Assembly (NCBI GenBank): GCA_016208415.1
Contig: JACQYB010000020.1
Span: 48,713-112,712 of the forward strand
Source: Betaproteobacteria bacterium
Lineage (GTDB): Bacteria > Pseudomonadota > Gammaproteobacteria > Burkholderiales > Rhodocyclaceae
DNA length: 64,000 bases
Reading direction: 5' to 3'
Both the position numbers and the translations under genes were made by a program. The notes beneath the pieces are model-generated. The model was not told where the DNA came from and ran no database searches. It was given only the letters and a program-made list of their open reading frames with translations. Below, one piece after another: positions 1 through 6,778 of the stretch (position 1 is its first letter; each line of letters starts with the position of its first letter).

Positions 1-16
1 GCCTGCCTGGCGCCCG

Positions 17-973
17 TCATCGCCCCGCCCGCGTGCGAATGCTTGTGTAGCGCGCCCGCACGCCCTGTCCGGCGAGGTAGCCGGGCGCCACCGATTCCAG
101 CGCCGTGGCCTGGCGCCCGAAGGGCAGCGTGCAGCCGTGGCAGACATTGTCCACCTGCATGGAACGCAGGTTGTCCCGCGACATGAGGCGGCCCGGCGCG
201 AATTCCAGCAACAGCGCCTGGACGTAGGCCAGCGCCGCCGGCAGCCCGAAGACCGGCCGCCGGCGGCCGGTGACGGCACCGACGTAGCGCACCAGTTCGG
301 CCAGGGTATAGGTGCCGGGACCGCACAGTTCATAGGTGTGCCCGAAGCTCTCGCCCCGGGGGAGGCTGTCGGCGATGACCGCCGCCACGTCCTCCACATA
401 GACCGGCTGGAAGCGGGTACCCGCGCCGCCCAGGGGCATCACGGGCAGTACGCGCAGCAGTCCGGCGAACAGGTTGAGGAAGCGGTCGCCGGGGCCGAAA
501 ATCACCGACGGCCGGAACACCGTCCAGGCCAGGCCGCTGCCGGTCTCCCGGATCGCCGCCTCACCGTCGGCCCTGGAACGCTGGTATTCGGAAGGCCCGC
601 CCCGCGCCGCGCCCAGCGCGCTGACGTGCAGCAGCCGATGCACCCCTGCCTGGCGGCAGGCCGCCACCAGACGCCGCGGGAGTTCGACGTGGACCTGGGC
701 GAAATCGCGCCCGTAGGGGCGGCCGGAACGGCTGTGGAGGATGCCCACGCAGTTGATGACCGCATCCTGGCCGGCCATGAGTTGCGCCAGCCGATGGGGA
801 TCGTGAACATCGGCCTCCACCACATCCACCGTGGGCAGCGGCAGGAGATGCGCGGCGCGGGAGCGGCGGCGGGTGGGCACCGTGACCCGGCACCCCGACC
901 CGGCAAGGCGATGTGCGATGTGGCTGCCGAGGAATCCGGAGCCACCTACAAGAAGAACGTTGCGGTATTCCAT
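17..973 (-). CDS. NDUFA9-like NAD(P)-binding epimerase/dehydratase family protein
   Basis: The 318-residue protein is an atypical short-chain dehydrogenase with an N-terminal Rossmann nucleotide-binding motif (VGGSGFLGSHIA, residues about 9-20). It continues through VINCVGILH and VSALGA into a FRPSVIFGPGDRF segment typical of the complex I NDUFA9-like (atypical SDR) group. The usual catalytic YxxxK is not evident. In this family the fold binds NAD(P)H, but bacterial members have no firmly assigned substrate; quinone or terpenoid reductase roles have been suggested for relatives. It starts at ATG (MEYRNVLLV), lies 77 bases downstream of slt on the same strand and may be cotranscribed with it. 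The family assignment is confident; the function is unknown. Confidence 0.8.
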   Translation of the reverse strand: MEYRNVLLVGGSGFLGSHIAHRLAGSGCRVTVPTRRRSRAAHLLPLPTVDVVEADVHDPHRLAQLMAGQDAVINCVGILHSRSGRPYGRDFAQVHVELPRRLVAACRQAGVHRLLHVSALGAARGGPSEYQRSRADGEAAIRETGSGLAWTVFRPSVIFGPGDRFLNLFAGLLRVLPVMPLGGAGTRFQPVYVEDVAAVIADSLPRGESFGHTYELCGPGTYTLAELVRYVGAVTGRRRPVFGLPAALAYVQALLLEFAPGRLMSRDNLRSMQVDNVCHGCTLPFGRQATALESVAPGYLAGQGVRARYTSIRTRAGR

Positions 974-1050
974 CGACTCGGGGGCCCGGAATGCGCGTGC
1001 AGTGTGGCGTGGATTCTAGCGCGATTTGTCGGCACCCGTTTCGGTGCGGG

Positions 1051-2991
1051 TCATGGCAGTTCGGCGCTTGCGGCCGTCGCCTCGGCGGGGCCAATCGTGC
1101 CCAGGCGCGCCTTGAGGGATTGCGGCCGGCCTTCGAACAGCGCGGCGTAGTAGGTGGCGTTGCTCATCACCTTCATCACGTAGTCGCGGGTTTCGGCGAA
1201 GGGAATGGTCTCGATGTAGATCGCCGCCTCCAGCGGCTTGCCGTCGCGCCAGCGGCGAGCACGCCCGGGGCCGGCGTTGTAGGCGGCGGAGGCCAGCACG
1301 GGATGGTGGTCGAGGCTTTCCAGCACCATCCTCAGGTAGCTGGTGCCGAGCAGGACGTTGGTGCCGATCTCGTGCGTCCGGGCAGGCTGGAAGTCGCGCA
1401 GCCCGAGCTTGCGCGCCACCCAGCGGGCGGTGGCCGGCATGAGTTGCATGAGTCCGCTGGCGCCCGCCGAGGAACGGGCGTCGAGAATGAAGCGGCTCTC
1501 CTGGCGCATCAGGCCGTACACCCAGGCGGCGTCGAGCTGCTGTTCGCGCGCCGCGGGTTCCACGTGGTCGCGGAAGGGGGCGAGGTAGCGCAAATTGAAG
1601 TCGTGTTCCGCCCGGGTGCGCTCAGCGGCGTGGATGGCGCGGTCGAAGATCTGGTGACGCTGGGCCAGGGCCGCGGCCGCCAGCAGGCCGCGATCATCCC
1701 GCTCGCGCATGGCCCAGTTCCACTCCCGCACGGCTTCCGGGCGAAGTTCCACGCGCAGCAGCGCCAGCGCGCGGCGAATGGCCGGATCCCCCGCCACGGC
1801 CTCCACCTCTTCGGCGGTGGGAGGTGAAGCGCGGGGGGGCACCGTCACCGGCCGGCCCAGCTCCTCGTCGGCGAGATTGGCGTAGTAGTGCGGCTGTCCG
1901 GCCAGCTTTCCGAACTGCGCCCGGGCTTCTTCCTCGCGGCCCCGCACCTGCAGCGCGCGCCCCAGCCAGTACATCCAGGCGGGGCGTTGCGCCAGCCGCA
2001 ACGGCATGTCGGCAATGGCCTGCCGCAGCGCCGTCCAGTCCTGGGCGCGCAGGCACGCACGCGCCTTCCACTCGTGCTGTTCGTCCGAGAGGGGCGCGTC
2101 GGCGCCAGCCCGGTACCAGGAGAGCGCCTGGGGAAGATGGCCGATCGCCGCCTGCCAGCCCAGGACGGCATAGACCCAGGCACGTTCCTCGGGGGTGAAG
2201 CGGGCGCGCAGGGATTCCCACTCGGCCGCCGCCCGTTCGACGTCGCTGCGCGCCAGGCGTTGCAGCGCCAGGATCGCCAGTTCCCGGCCGCTGCGATGGG
2301 CGGCGAAGTTCGGCTTGAGCCGGTCGATGTAGCGCTGGGGATGGTCGGCGGCGGCTTCCATCGCCTTGGCGTCGGGGGCCTGGTCGGCGGGCAGCCAGGC
2401 CGTCAGTTGGTGCGCCCGGGCAACGCGGCGCGCGGCATGCGCGCGCCGCAGCCGCTGCCAGATTTCCTCGGTGGTGACGCGGCCGTGGGCGAGCAGCGCG
2501 TCGAGCGCCGCGTTGCAGCCCGGGGGCAGGTCGGATTCTTCGCGCCACAGGATCTCGGCGGTATCGAGGGCGCCCGGCTGGCCGGCTTCGATGCGGTCGT
2601 GCAGGGCGTAGCAGCGCAGCTCGACATCGGGTGCGGCCACCAGCGGATACTCGCGGTCGAAGGCGTCCCAGGCGCCCCGGCGGCCCAGTTCCCGCAGCCA
2701 TTCGCTGCGAAAGCGCGAGGCCAGCAGGCTGCTGGCCTGGTCGGCGAGGAATTTCCGTGCTTCGGCACCCCGAAGCTCCTCGATGCGCAGCCGCAGGAAC
2801 CAGTAGTCCACGTATCCGGCCAGTTCGTGCCCCTGCGCCTGCGGCACCAGGCGGGCCAGGCGCGGGACGTCGCGGTGGCGAAACGCCTCCGCCGCGGCGC
2901 GCACGGCGTCGTCCCCGTCTGCCGCAAGGGCTGTCGCGGCCCACAGAAGCACGATCGCCACGGCGTGCCGCGGCCATAGCCAAGGATTCAC
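1051..2991 (-). CDS. slt: Soluble lytic murein transglycosylase (Slt70-like)
   Basis: This periplasmic enzyme cleaves peptidoglycan between MurNAc and GlcNAc, forming 1,6-anhydro ends. The long N-terminal part is an alpha-helical superhelix. The C-terminal SLT domain carries the catalytic glutamate in MRQESRF (about residue 498), followed by GASGLMQLMPATA and AAYNAGPGRARRW, the hallmark motifs of family 1 lytic transglycosylases. I chose a GTG start at 2991, giving 646 residues, close to E. coli Slt70 (645). This start is preceded by an AGGA sequence and leads directly into a signal peptide (WPRHAVAIVLLWAATALAA). The open frame extends 60 codons further upstream, but that extension overlaps the divergent ygfA gene and would bury the signal peptide. 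The start codon is the main uncertainty. Confidence 0.9.
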   Translation of the reverse strand: MNPWLWPRHAVAIVLLWAATALAADGDDAVRAAAEAFRHRDVPRLARLVPQAQGHELAGYVDYWFLRLRIEELRGAEARKFLADQASSLLASRFRSEWLRELGRRGAWDAFDREYPLVAAPDVELRCYALHDRIEAGQPGALDTAEILWREESDLPPGCNAALDALLAHGRVTTEEIWQRLRRAHAARRVARAHQLTAWLPADQAPDAKAMEAAADHPQRYIDRLKPNFAAHRSGRELAILALQRLARSDVERAAAEWESLRARFTPEERAWVYAVLGWQAAIGHLPQALSWYRAGADAPLSDEQHEWKARACLRAQDWTALRQAIADMPLRLAQRPAWMYWLGRALQVRGREEEARAQFGKLAGQPHYYANLADEELGRPVTVPPRASPPTAEEVEAVAGDPAIRRALALLRVELRPEAVREWNWAMRERDDRGLLAAAALAQRHQIFDRAIHAAERTRAEHDFNLRYLAPFRDHVEPAAREQQLDAAWVYGLMRQESRFILDARSSAGASGLMQLMPATARWVARKLGLRDFQPARTHEIGTNVLLGTSYLRMVLESLDHHPVLASAAYNAGPGRARRWRDGKPLEAAIYIETIPFAETRDYVMKVMSNATYYAALFEGRPQSLKARLGTIGPAEATAASAELP

Positions 2992-3039
2992 GGGGTATAG
3001 TTCCTGCTGGGACGTGCCCCGGAAGATAGCATACGGACC

Positions 3040-3663
3040 ATGGAGCGGCCTGCGGCAGACTTGGCAACGGCGGCGCAATTTCGCAGCGCGCAGCGGGCGC
3101 GCCTGACGGCCGCCCGGGAAGCGCTCGAGCCTGCCGAACACGGGCGCCTCAGCACGCGGGTCGCGCAGCATCTGGAGTGGCTGCTGGCTCGGCTGGAGCC
3201 CCGGATCCTGGGCTTTTGCTGGCCGTATCGGGGCGAATTCGACGTGCGCCCGCTGGTGACCCGGCGGGCGGGACTGGGCATGCGCGCCGCCCTACCCGAA
3301 ATCGCAGGTCCGGACCTACCCATGCGTTTCCGTGAATGGCGCCCGGAGACGGCGCTGCGCCCGGGGCATTTCGGCATTCCCGTGCCGGTGGACGGAGACA
3401 CGCTCGCGCCCGACGTCATCCTGATGCCGGCGGTGGGCTTCGACGCTGCGGGGTTCCGGCTCGGTTACGGTGGCGGGTTCTTCGACCGCACGCTTGCGGC
3501 CATGCGGCCGCGCCCGCTCGCCGTGGGCACGGGATTCGAACTGGCCCGCCTCGATTCCATCCGTCCCGGAGTCCACGACCTGCCCATGGACTACATGGTG
3601 ACGGAACGCGGCGTCCTTGCCCGTGGCGACGCGGGGCTGGAGCCGATGGCCGGCGCGTCCTGA
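3040..3663 (+). CDS. ygfA: 5-formyltetrahydrofolate cyclo-ligase
   Basis: The 207-residue protein matches the MTHFS family, which uses ATP to convert 5-formyl-THF to 5,10-methenyl-THF in one-carbon metabolism. The diagnostic C-terminal motif AVGFDAAGFRLGYGGGFFD is intact, and the N-terminal RAQRAR-like basic helix and the PYRGEFD segment are where expected. The gene is divergent from slt; the two proposed starts are only 48 bases apart, so their promoters must overlap. The ATG at 3040 gives the usual family length. In many proteobacteria this gene lies beside the 6S RNA gene; no convincing 6S-like sequence was seen in the flanks here. Confidence 0.92.
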   Translation: MERPAADLATAAQFRSAQRARLTAAREALEPAEHGRLSTRVAQHLEWLLARLEPRILGFCWPYRGEFDVRPLVTRRAGLGMRAALPEIAGPDLPMRFREWRPETALRPGHFGIPVPVDGDTLAPDVILMPAVGFDAAGFRLGYGGGFFDRTLAAMRPRPLAVGTGFELARLDSIRPGVHDLPMDYMVTERGVLARGDAGLEPMAGAS

Positions 3664-3707
3664 ACGCGGGCGGCGGCGGGCTGCGGATGGCGCCGGCGTG
3701 CCGGAAA

Positions 3708-5267
3708 CTACGCCGGCGGCAAGGGTGCGCCGCGGGGCGCCTCCCCTCTGCTGGAGCGGCCGAGGAACAGGGCGGCGGCGGGGTTCGCGGTCTCGTCCCA
3801 GTACTTGTATCCCAGGCGCGCAAGGAAATCGCGGAACGCCACCATGTCCCCGGACGGCACCTGCATGCCGACGAGCACGCGCGCGTAGTCGGCGCCGTGA
3901 TTTCGATAGTGGAACAGCGAGATGTTCCAGTTGTGGCCCATGCTGTCGAGGAATCGCATGAGCGCGCCCGGCCGTTCCGGGAACTCAAAGCGATACAGCA
4001 GTTCGTTGTCCGCCTGGGGGGCGCGCCCGCCCACCAGATGACGCACGTGCAGCTTGGCCATTTCGTCGTCGGTCAGATCGAGGGCGGGAAGGCCGTGGCG
4101 GTCCAGCATTTCCACGAGACGTTGCGCCTCGGCGCGGTTGTGCACCTGCACGCCGACGAACACATGAGCCCGGCGCGGGTCGTCGAAGCGGTAGTTGAAC
4201 TCGGTGATGTTGCGCGCCCCGAGCAGGCCGCAAAACCTGCGGAAGCTGCCGGGCTGCTCGGGGATGGTGACGGCCAGCACCGCCTCGCGCTGCTCCCCCA
4301 CCTCGGCGCGCTCGGCGACGAAGCGCAGGCGGTCGAAATTCATGTTGGCGCCGGAGGCGATGGCGATCAGCGTCTTGTCGCGCAACTTGTGCCGCTTGAC
4401 GTATTCCTTGGCGCCGGCCACCGCCAGCGCCCCGGCGGGCTCGAGCACCGCCCGCGTGTCCTCGAACACGTCCTTGATGGCGGCGCAGATGGCATCCGTA
4501 TCCACCAGCACCATCTCGTCCACGTATTGGCGGCACAGGCGGAAGGTCTCCTCGCCCACCAGCTTGACCGCAGCACCGTCGGCGAACAACCCCACCTGCG
4601 ACAGGCGCACGCGCTCGCCCCGCGCCAGCGACTGGGCCATGGCGTCGGCGTCGGCCGCTTCCACGCCGATGATGCGGATCTCCGGGCGCAGGCGCTTGAT
4701 GTAGGCGGCCACGCCGGAGATCAGGCCACCTCCGCCGACGGTGGCAAGCACGGCATGGATGGGGCCGTTGTGCTGGCGCAGGATTTCCATGCCGATGGTG
4801 CCCTGGCCGGCGATGACTTCAGGGTCGTCATAGGGATGGACGAAGGTCAGGCGCTGCTCCTTTTCCAATTCCAGCGCATGGGCGTATGCTTCGTCGTAAG
4901 AGTCCCCCTCCAGCACCACTTCGGCCCCGCGGGCCTGCACCGCCTGCACCTTGATCTGGGGCGTGGTGACAGGCATGACGATGACCGCGCGGCAGCCGAT
5001 GCGGTTCGCGGCAAGCGCCACTCCCTGGGCATGGTTGCCGGCGGAGGCGGTGATGACACCCCGCTTGAGGGACTGCGGAGACAGGTGCGCCATCTTGTTG
5101 TAGGCGCCGCGCAGCTTGAACGAGAACACCGGCTGCATGTCCTCCCGCTTGAGCAACAGCCGGTTGTGCAATCGACCGGACAATGATGGCGCGAAATCGA
5201 GCGGTGACTCGATCGCCACATCATAAACGCGCGAGGTCAGAATCTTTTCGAGGTAGTCCACCAACAT
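3708..5267 (-). CDS. ilvA: Threonine ammonia-lyase, biosynthetic
   Basis: This PLP enzyme deaminates threonine to 2-oxobutanoate, the first committed step of isoleucine synthesis. The PLP lysine lies in FSFKLRGAYN (K51), followed by TASAGNHAQGVA and the glycine loop TVGGGGLISG. Two ACT-like regulatory repeats follow (one around FRRFCGLLGARNITEFNYR, the second around LMRFLDSMGHNWNISLFHYR). They identify the long, allosterically regulated biosynthetic type, feedback-inhibited by isoleucine in the family. The start is placed at ATG 5267 (MLVDYLEKILTS), giving 519 residues; a second in-frame ATG at 5291 would add eight residues. The open frame runs upstream to 5624, but that part is antisense to the divergent yqaA-like gene. 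Confidence 0.94.
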   Translation of the reverse strand: MLVDYLEKILTSRVYDVAIESPLDFAPSLSGRLHNRLLLKREDMQPVFSFKLRGAYNKMAHLSPQSLKRGVITASAGNHAQGVALAANRIGCRAVIVMPVTTPQIKVQAVQARGAEVVLEGDSYDEAYAHALELEKEQRLTFVHPYDDPEVIAGQGTIGMEILRQHNGPIHAVLATVGGGGLISGVAAYIKRLRPEIRIIGVEAADADAMAQSLARGERVRLSQVGLFADGAAVKLVGEETFRLCRQYVDEMVLVDTDAICAAIKDVFEDTRAVLEPAGALAVAGAKEYVKRHKLRDKTLIAIASGANMNFDRLRFVAERAEVGEQREAVLAVTIPEQPGSFRRFCGLLGARNITEFNYRFDDPRRAHVFVGVQVHNRAEAQRLVEMLDRHGLPALDLTDDEMAKLHVRHLVGGRAPQADNELLYRFEFPERPGALMRFLDSMGHNWNISLFHYRNHGADYARVLVGMQVPSGDMVAFRDFLARLGYKYWDETANPAAALFLGRSSRGEAPRGAPLPPA

Positions 5268-5339
5268 CGTCCTCGATGGCTGGGCAAACATGCAGGTTAT
5301 CAGCAGCGAAGGAGCCGCCGCAAGACGCATGGCGGCCGG

Positions 5340-5777
5340 GTGGGCGGGCAGGCGCGCGCAGTGGACGACTGGTCGCTGACTCCGCTCGACCCCACGGTCG
5401 GCCTGGGCGGACTGTTCGCCGCCAGCTTCCTCGCCGCCACGCTGCTGCCCGGTGGCTCGGAACTGGCGCTGCTGGCGCTGCTGAAACTGCATCCGGATCA
5501 GGTGTCGGCAGCCCTTGCCGTTGCGACCCTGGGCAATACGCTGGGGGGTCTGAGCACCTACGGGCTGGCACGACTCGTTCCCGCCGCGAGCCTGCCGCGG
5601 CGCGCCGACTGGGTGGAGCGCCACGGCGCGGCGACGCTGCTGCTGGCATGGCTGCCCGGGATCGGCGATGCGCTGTGCGCGGCGGCGGGCTGGCTGCGCC
5701 TTCCGCTTCTTCGGTGCGGCCTTTTCATGGCACTCGGCAAGGGCCTCCGCTATGGGGCAATATGCTTCTGGGCTTGA
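5340..5777 (+). CDS. yqaA: YqaA family inner-membrane protein
   Basis: This small hydrophobic protein (145 residues from GTG 5340; 138 from the alternative GTG 5361) resembles the YqaA branch of the DedA/SNARE-associated membrane proteins. The conserved segment LAATLLPGGSELALLALL is followed by LGNTLGGLSTYGLARL and AWLPGIGDALCAAAGWLRLP. About four membrane segments are predicted by eye. Relatives have no settled function; DedA-type proteins are linked to membrane lipid transport and proton-motive-force maintenance. It is divergent from ilvA and upstream of, but probably not cotranscribed with, the pel operon. Both candidate starts are GTG with weak ribosome-binding sites, so the N-terminus is uncertain. 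Confidence 0.78.
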   Translation: MGGQARAVDDWSLTPLDPTVGLGGLFAASFLAATLLPGGSELALLALLKLHPDQVSAALAVATLGNTLGGLSTYGLARLVPAASLPRRADWVERHGAATLLLAWLPGIGDALCAAAGWLRLPLLRCGLFMALGKGLRYGAICFWA

Positions 5778-5837
5778 TGGTTTTCAAAAAAAGGTGTGAA
5801 TTTTCCGTTAGTTTCCGTGTAGTCTTGGACTGCGACT

Positions 5838-5843
5838 TATAAT
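5838..5843 (+). promoter_or_regulatory. Candidate -10 box for the pel operon
   Basis: A perfect TATAAT lies 23 bases before the pelX ATG, inside the only AT-rich stretch of this neighbourhood. There is no recognisable -35 hexamer 16-18 bases upstream (the sequence there is CCGTGT). A GGGGGAAAG ribosome-binding site follows the box. A good -10 without a -35 fits an activator-dependent promoter, but that is inference. Confidence 0.45.
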
Positions 5844-5866
5844 TTGCTCTGTTGGGGGAAAGCTGA

Positions 5867-6778
5867 ATGCATGTGCTTGTAACGGGAGGTGCCGGTTTCA
5901 TCGGGTCGCACACGGTGGACCGGCTGTTGGGTTCTGGCGCCCACGTCCGCGTGCTGGACGATTTCTCCAGCGGACGGCGCGAGAACCTTGCTCCGCATCC
6001 CGCTCTTGAAGTCGTCACGGGCGACATACGCGACCAGGGCGCCGTCGATGCCGCGCTGGCGGGGATGAGCCACGTGCTTCACCTGGCTGCCCAGGTGTCG
6101 GTGGCGACGTCGGTGGAGGCGCCGCTGGAATCGGCGTCGGTCAATCTGTCGGGCTTTCTCAACGTGCTTGATGGCGCCCGACGGCACGGCGTGCGGCGCT
6201 TCGTCTACGCGTCCAGTGCCGCCGTCTATGGCGTGCCCGAGCGGCTCCCGCTGGGCGAGGACGGCGCGGTGCGCCCGATTTCGCCCTACGGCCTGGAAAA
6301 GTCCATCAATGACCAGTACGGGGCGCTGTATCGCGAGTTGTACGGCGTTTCCACCCTGGGCATGCGCTACTTCAACGTCTTCGGGCCGCGCCAGGATCCC
6401 TCCTCGCCCTACTCCGGGGTCATCAGCGTTTTCGTCCGCCGCCTGCGCGACGGACAGGGCCTGACCGTCAATGGCGACGGCGGCCAGACGCGGGACTTCA
6501 TCTATGTCGCCGACGTGGCGCAGGCCAACGTGGCGGCGCTGGCGTCGGACAGCGGCGGCGTGTGCAACGTGGCCACCGGCAGCACCGTCACGCTGCTGCA
6601 GCTCATCGACGCCCTGGCGGGGGTGGCGGGCGTGCGCCCGGCCATCAGCCACGGTCCGGCCCGGGCCGGGGACATCCGCCATTCCTCGGCCTCCAACGAG
6701 CGCCTGCGCACGGCACTGGGCATCAACGGCTTCACTGGTCTTGCGGAAGGGCTCGCCCGGCTATGGGCTACCGCCTGA
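5867..6778 (+). CDS. pelX: NAD-dependent UDP-sugar C4-epimerase, PelX-like, first gene of the pel operon
   Basis: This extended SDR epimerase of 303 residues has the glycine-rich NAD motif TGGAGFIGSH (residues 6-15), the ASSAAVYG serine motif and the catalytic pair Y141/K145 in SPYGLEKS. It also has MRYFNVFGPRQDP and GDGGQTRDFIYV, typical of UDP-glucose/UDP-GlcNAc 4-epimerases. Pel is rich in GalNAc, and some pel clusters carry a dedicated UDP-GlcNAc C4-epimerase (PelX, described in Pseudomonas protegens). Position at the head of the operon, 16 bases overlapping pelA, argues for this role: supply of UDP-GalNAc. A GalE-type activity on UDP-glucose cannot be excluded from sequence alone. Confidence 0.85.
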   Translation: MHVLVTGGAGFIGSHTVDRLLGSGAHVRVLDDFSSGRRENLAPHPALEVVTGDIRDQGAVDAALAGMSHVLHLAAQVSVATSVEAPLESASVNLSGFLNVLDGARRHGVRRFVYASSAAVYGVPERLPLGEDGAVRPISPYGLEKSINDQYGALYRELYGVSTLGMRYFNVFGPRQDPSSPYSGVISVFVRRLRDGQGLTVNGDGGQTRDFIYVADVAQANVAALASDSGGVCNVATGSTVTLLQLIDALAGVAGVRPAISHGPARAGDIRHSSASNERLRTALGINGFTGLAEGLARLWATA

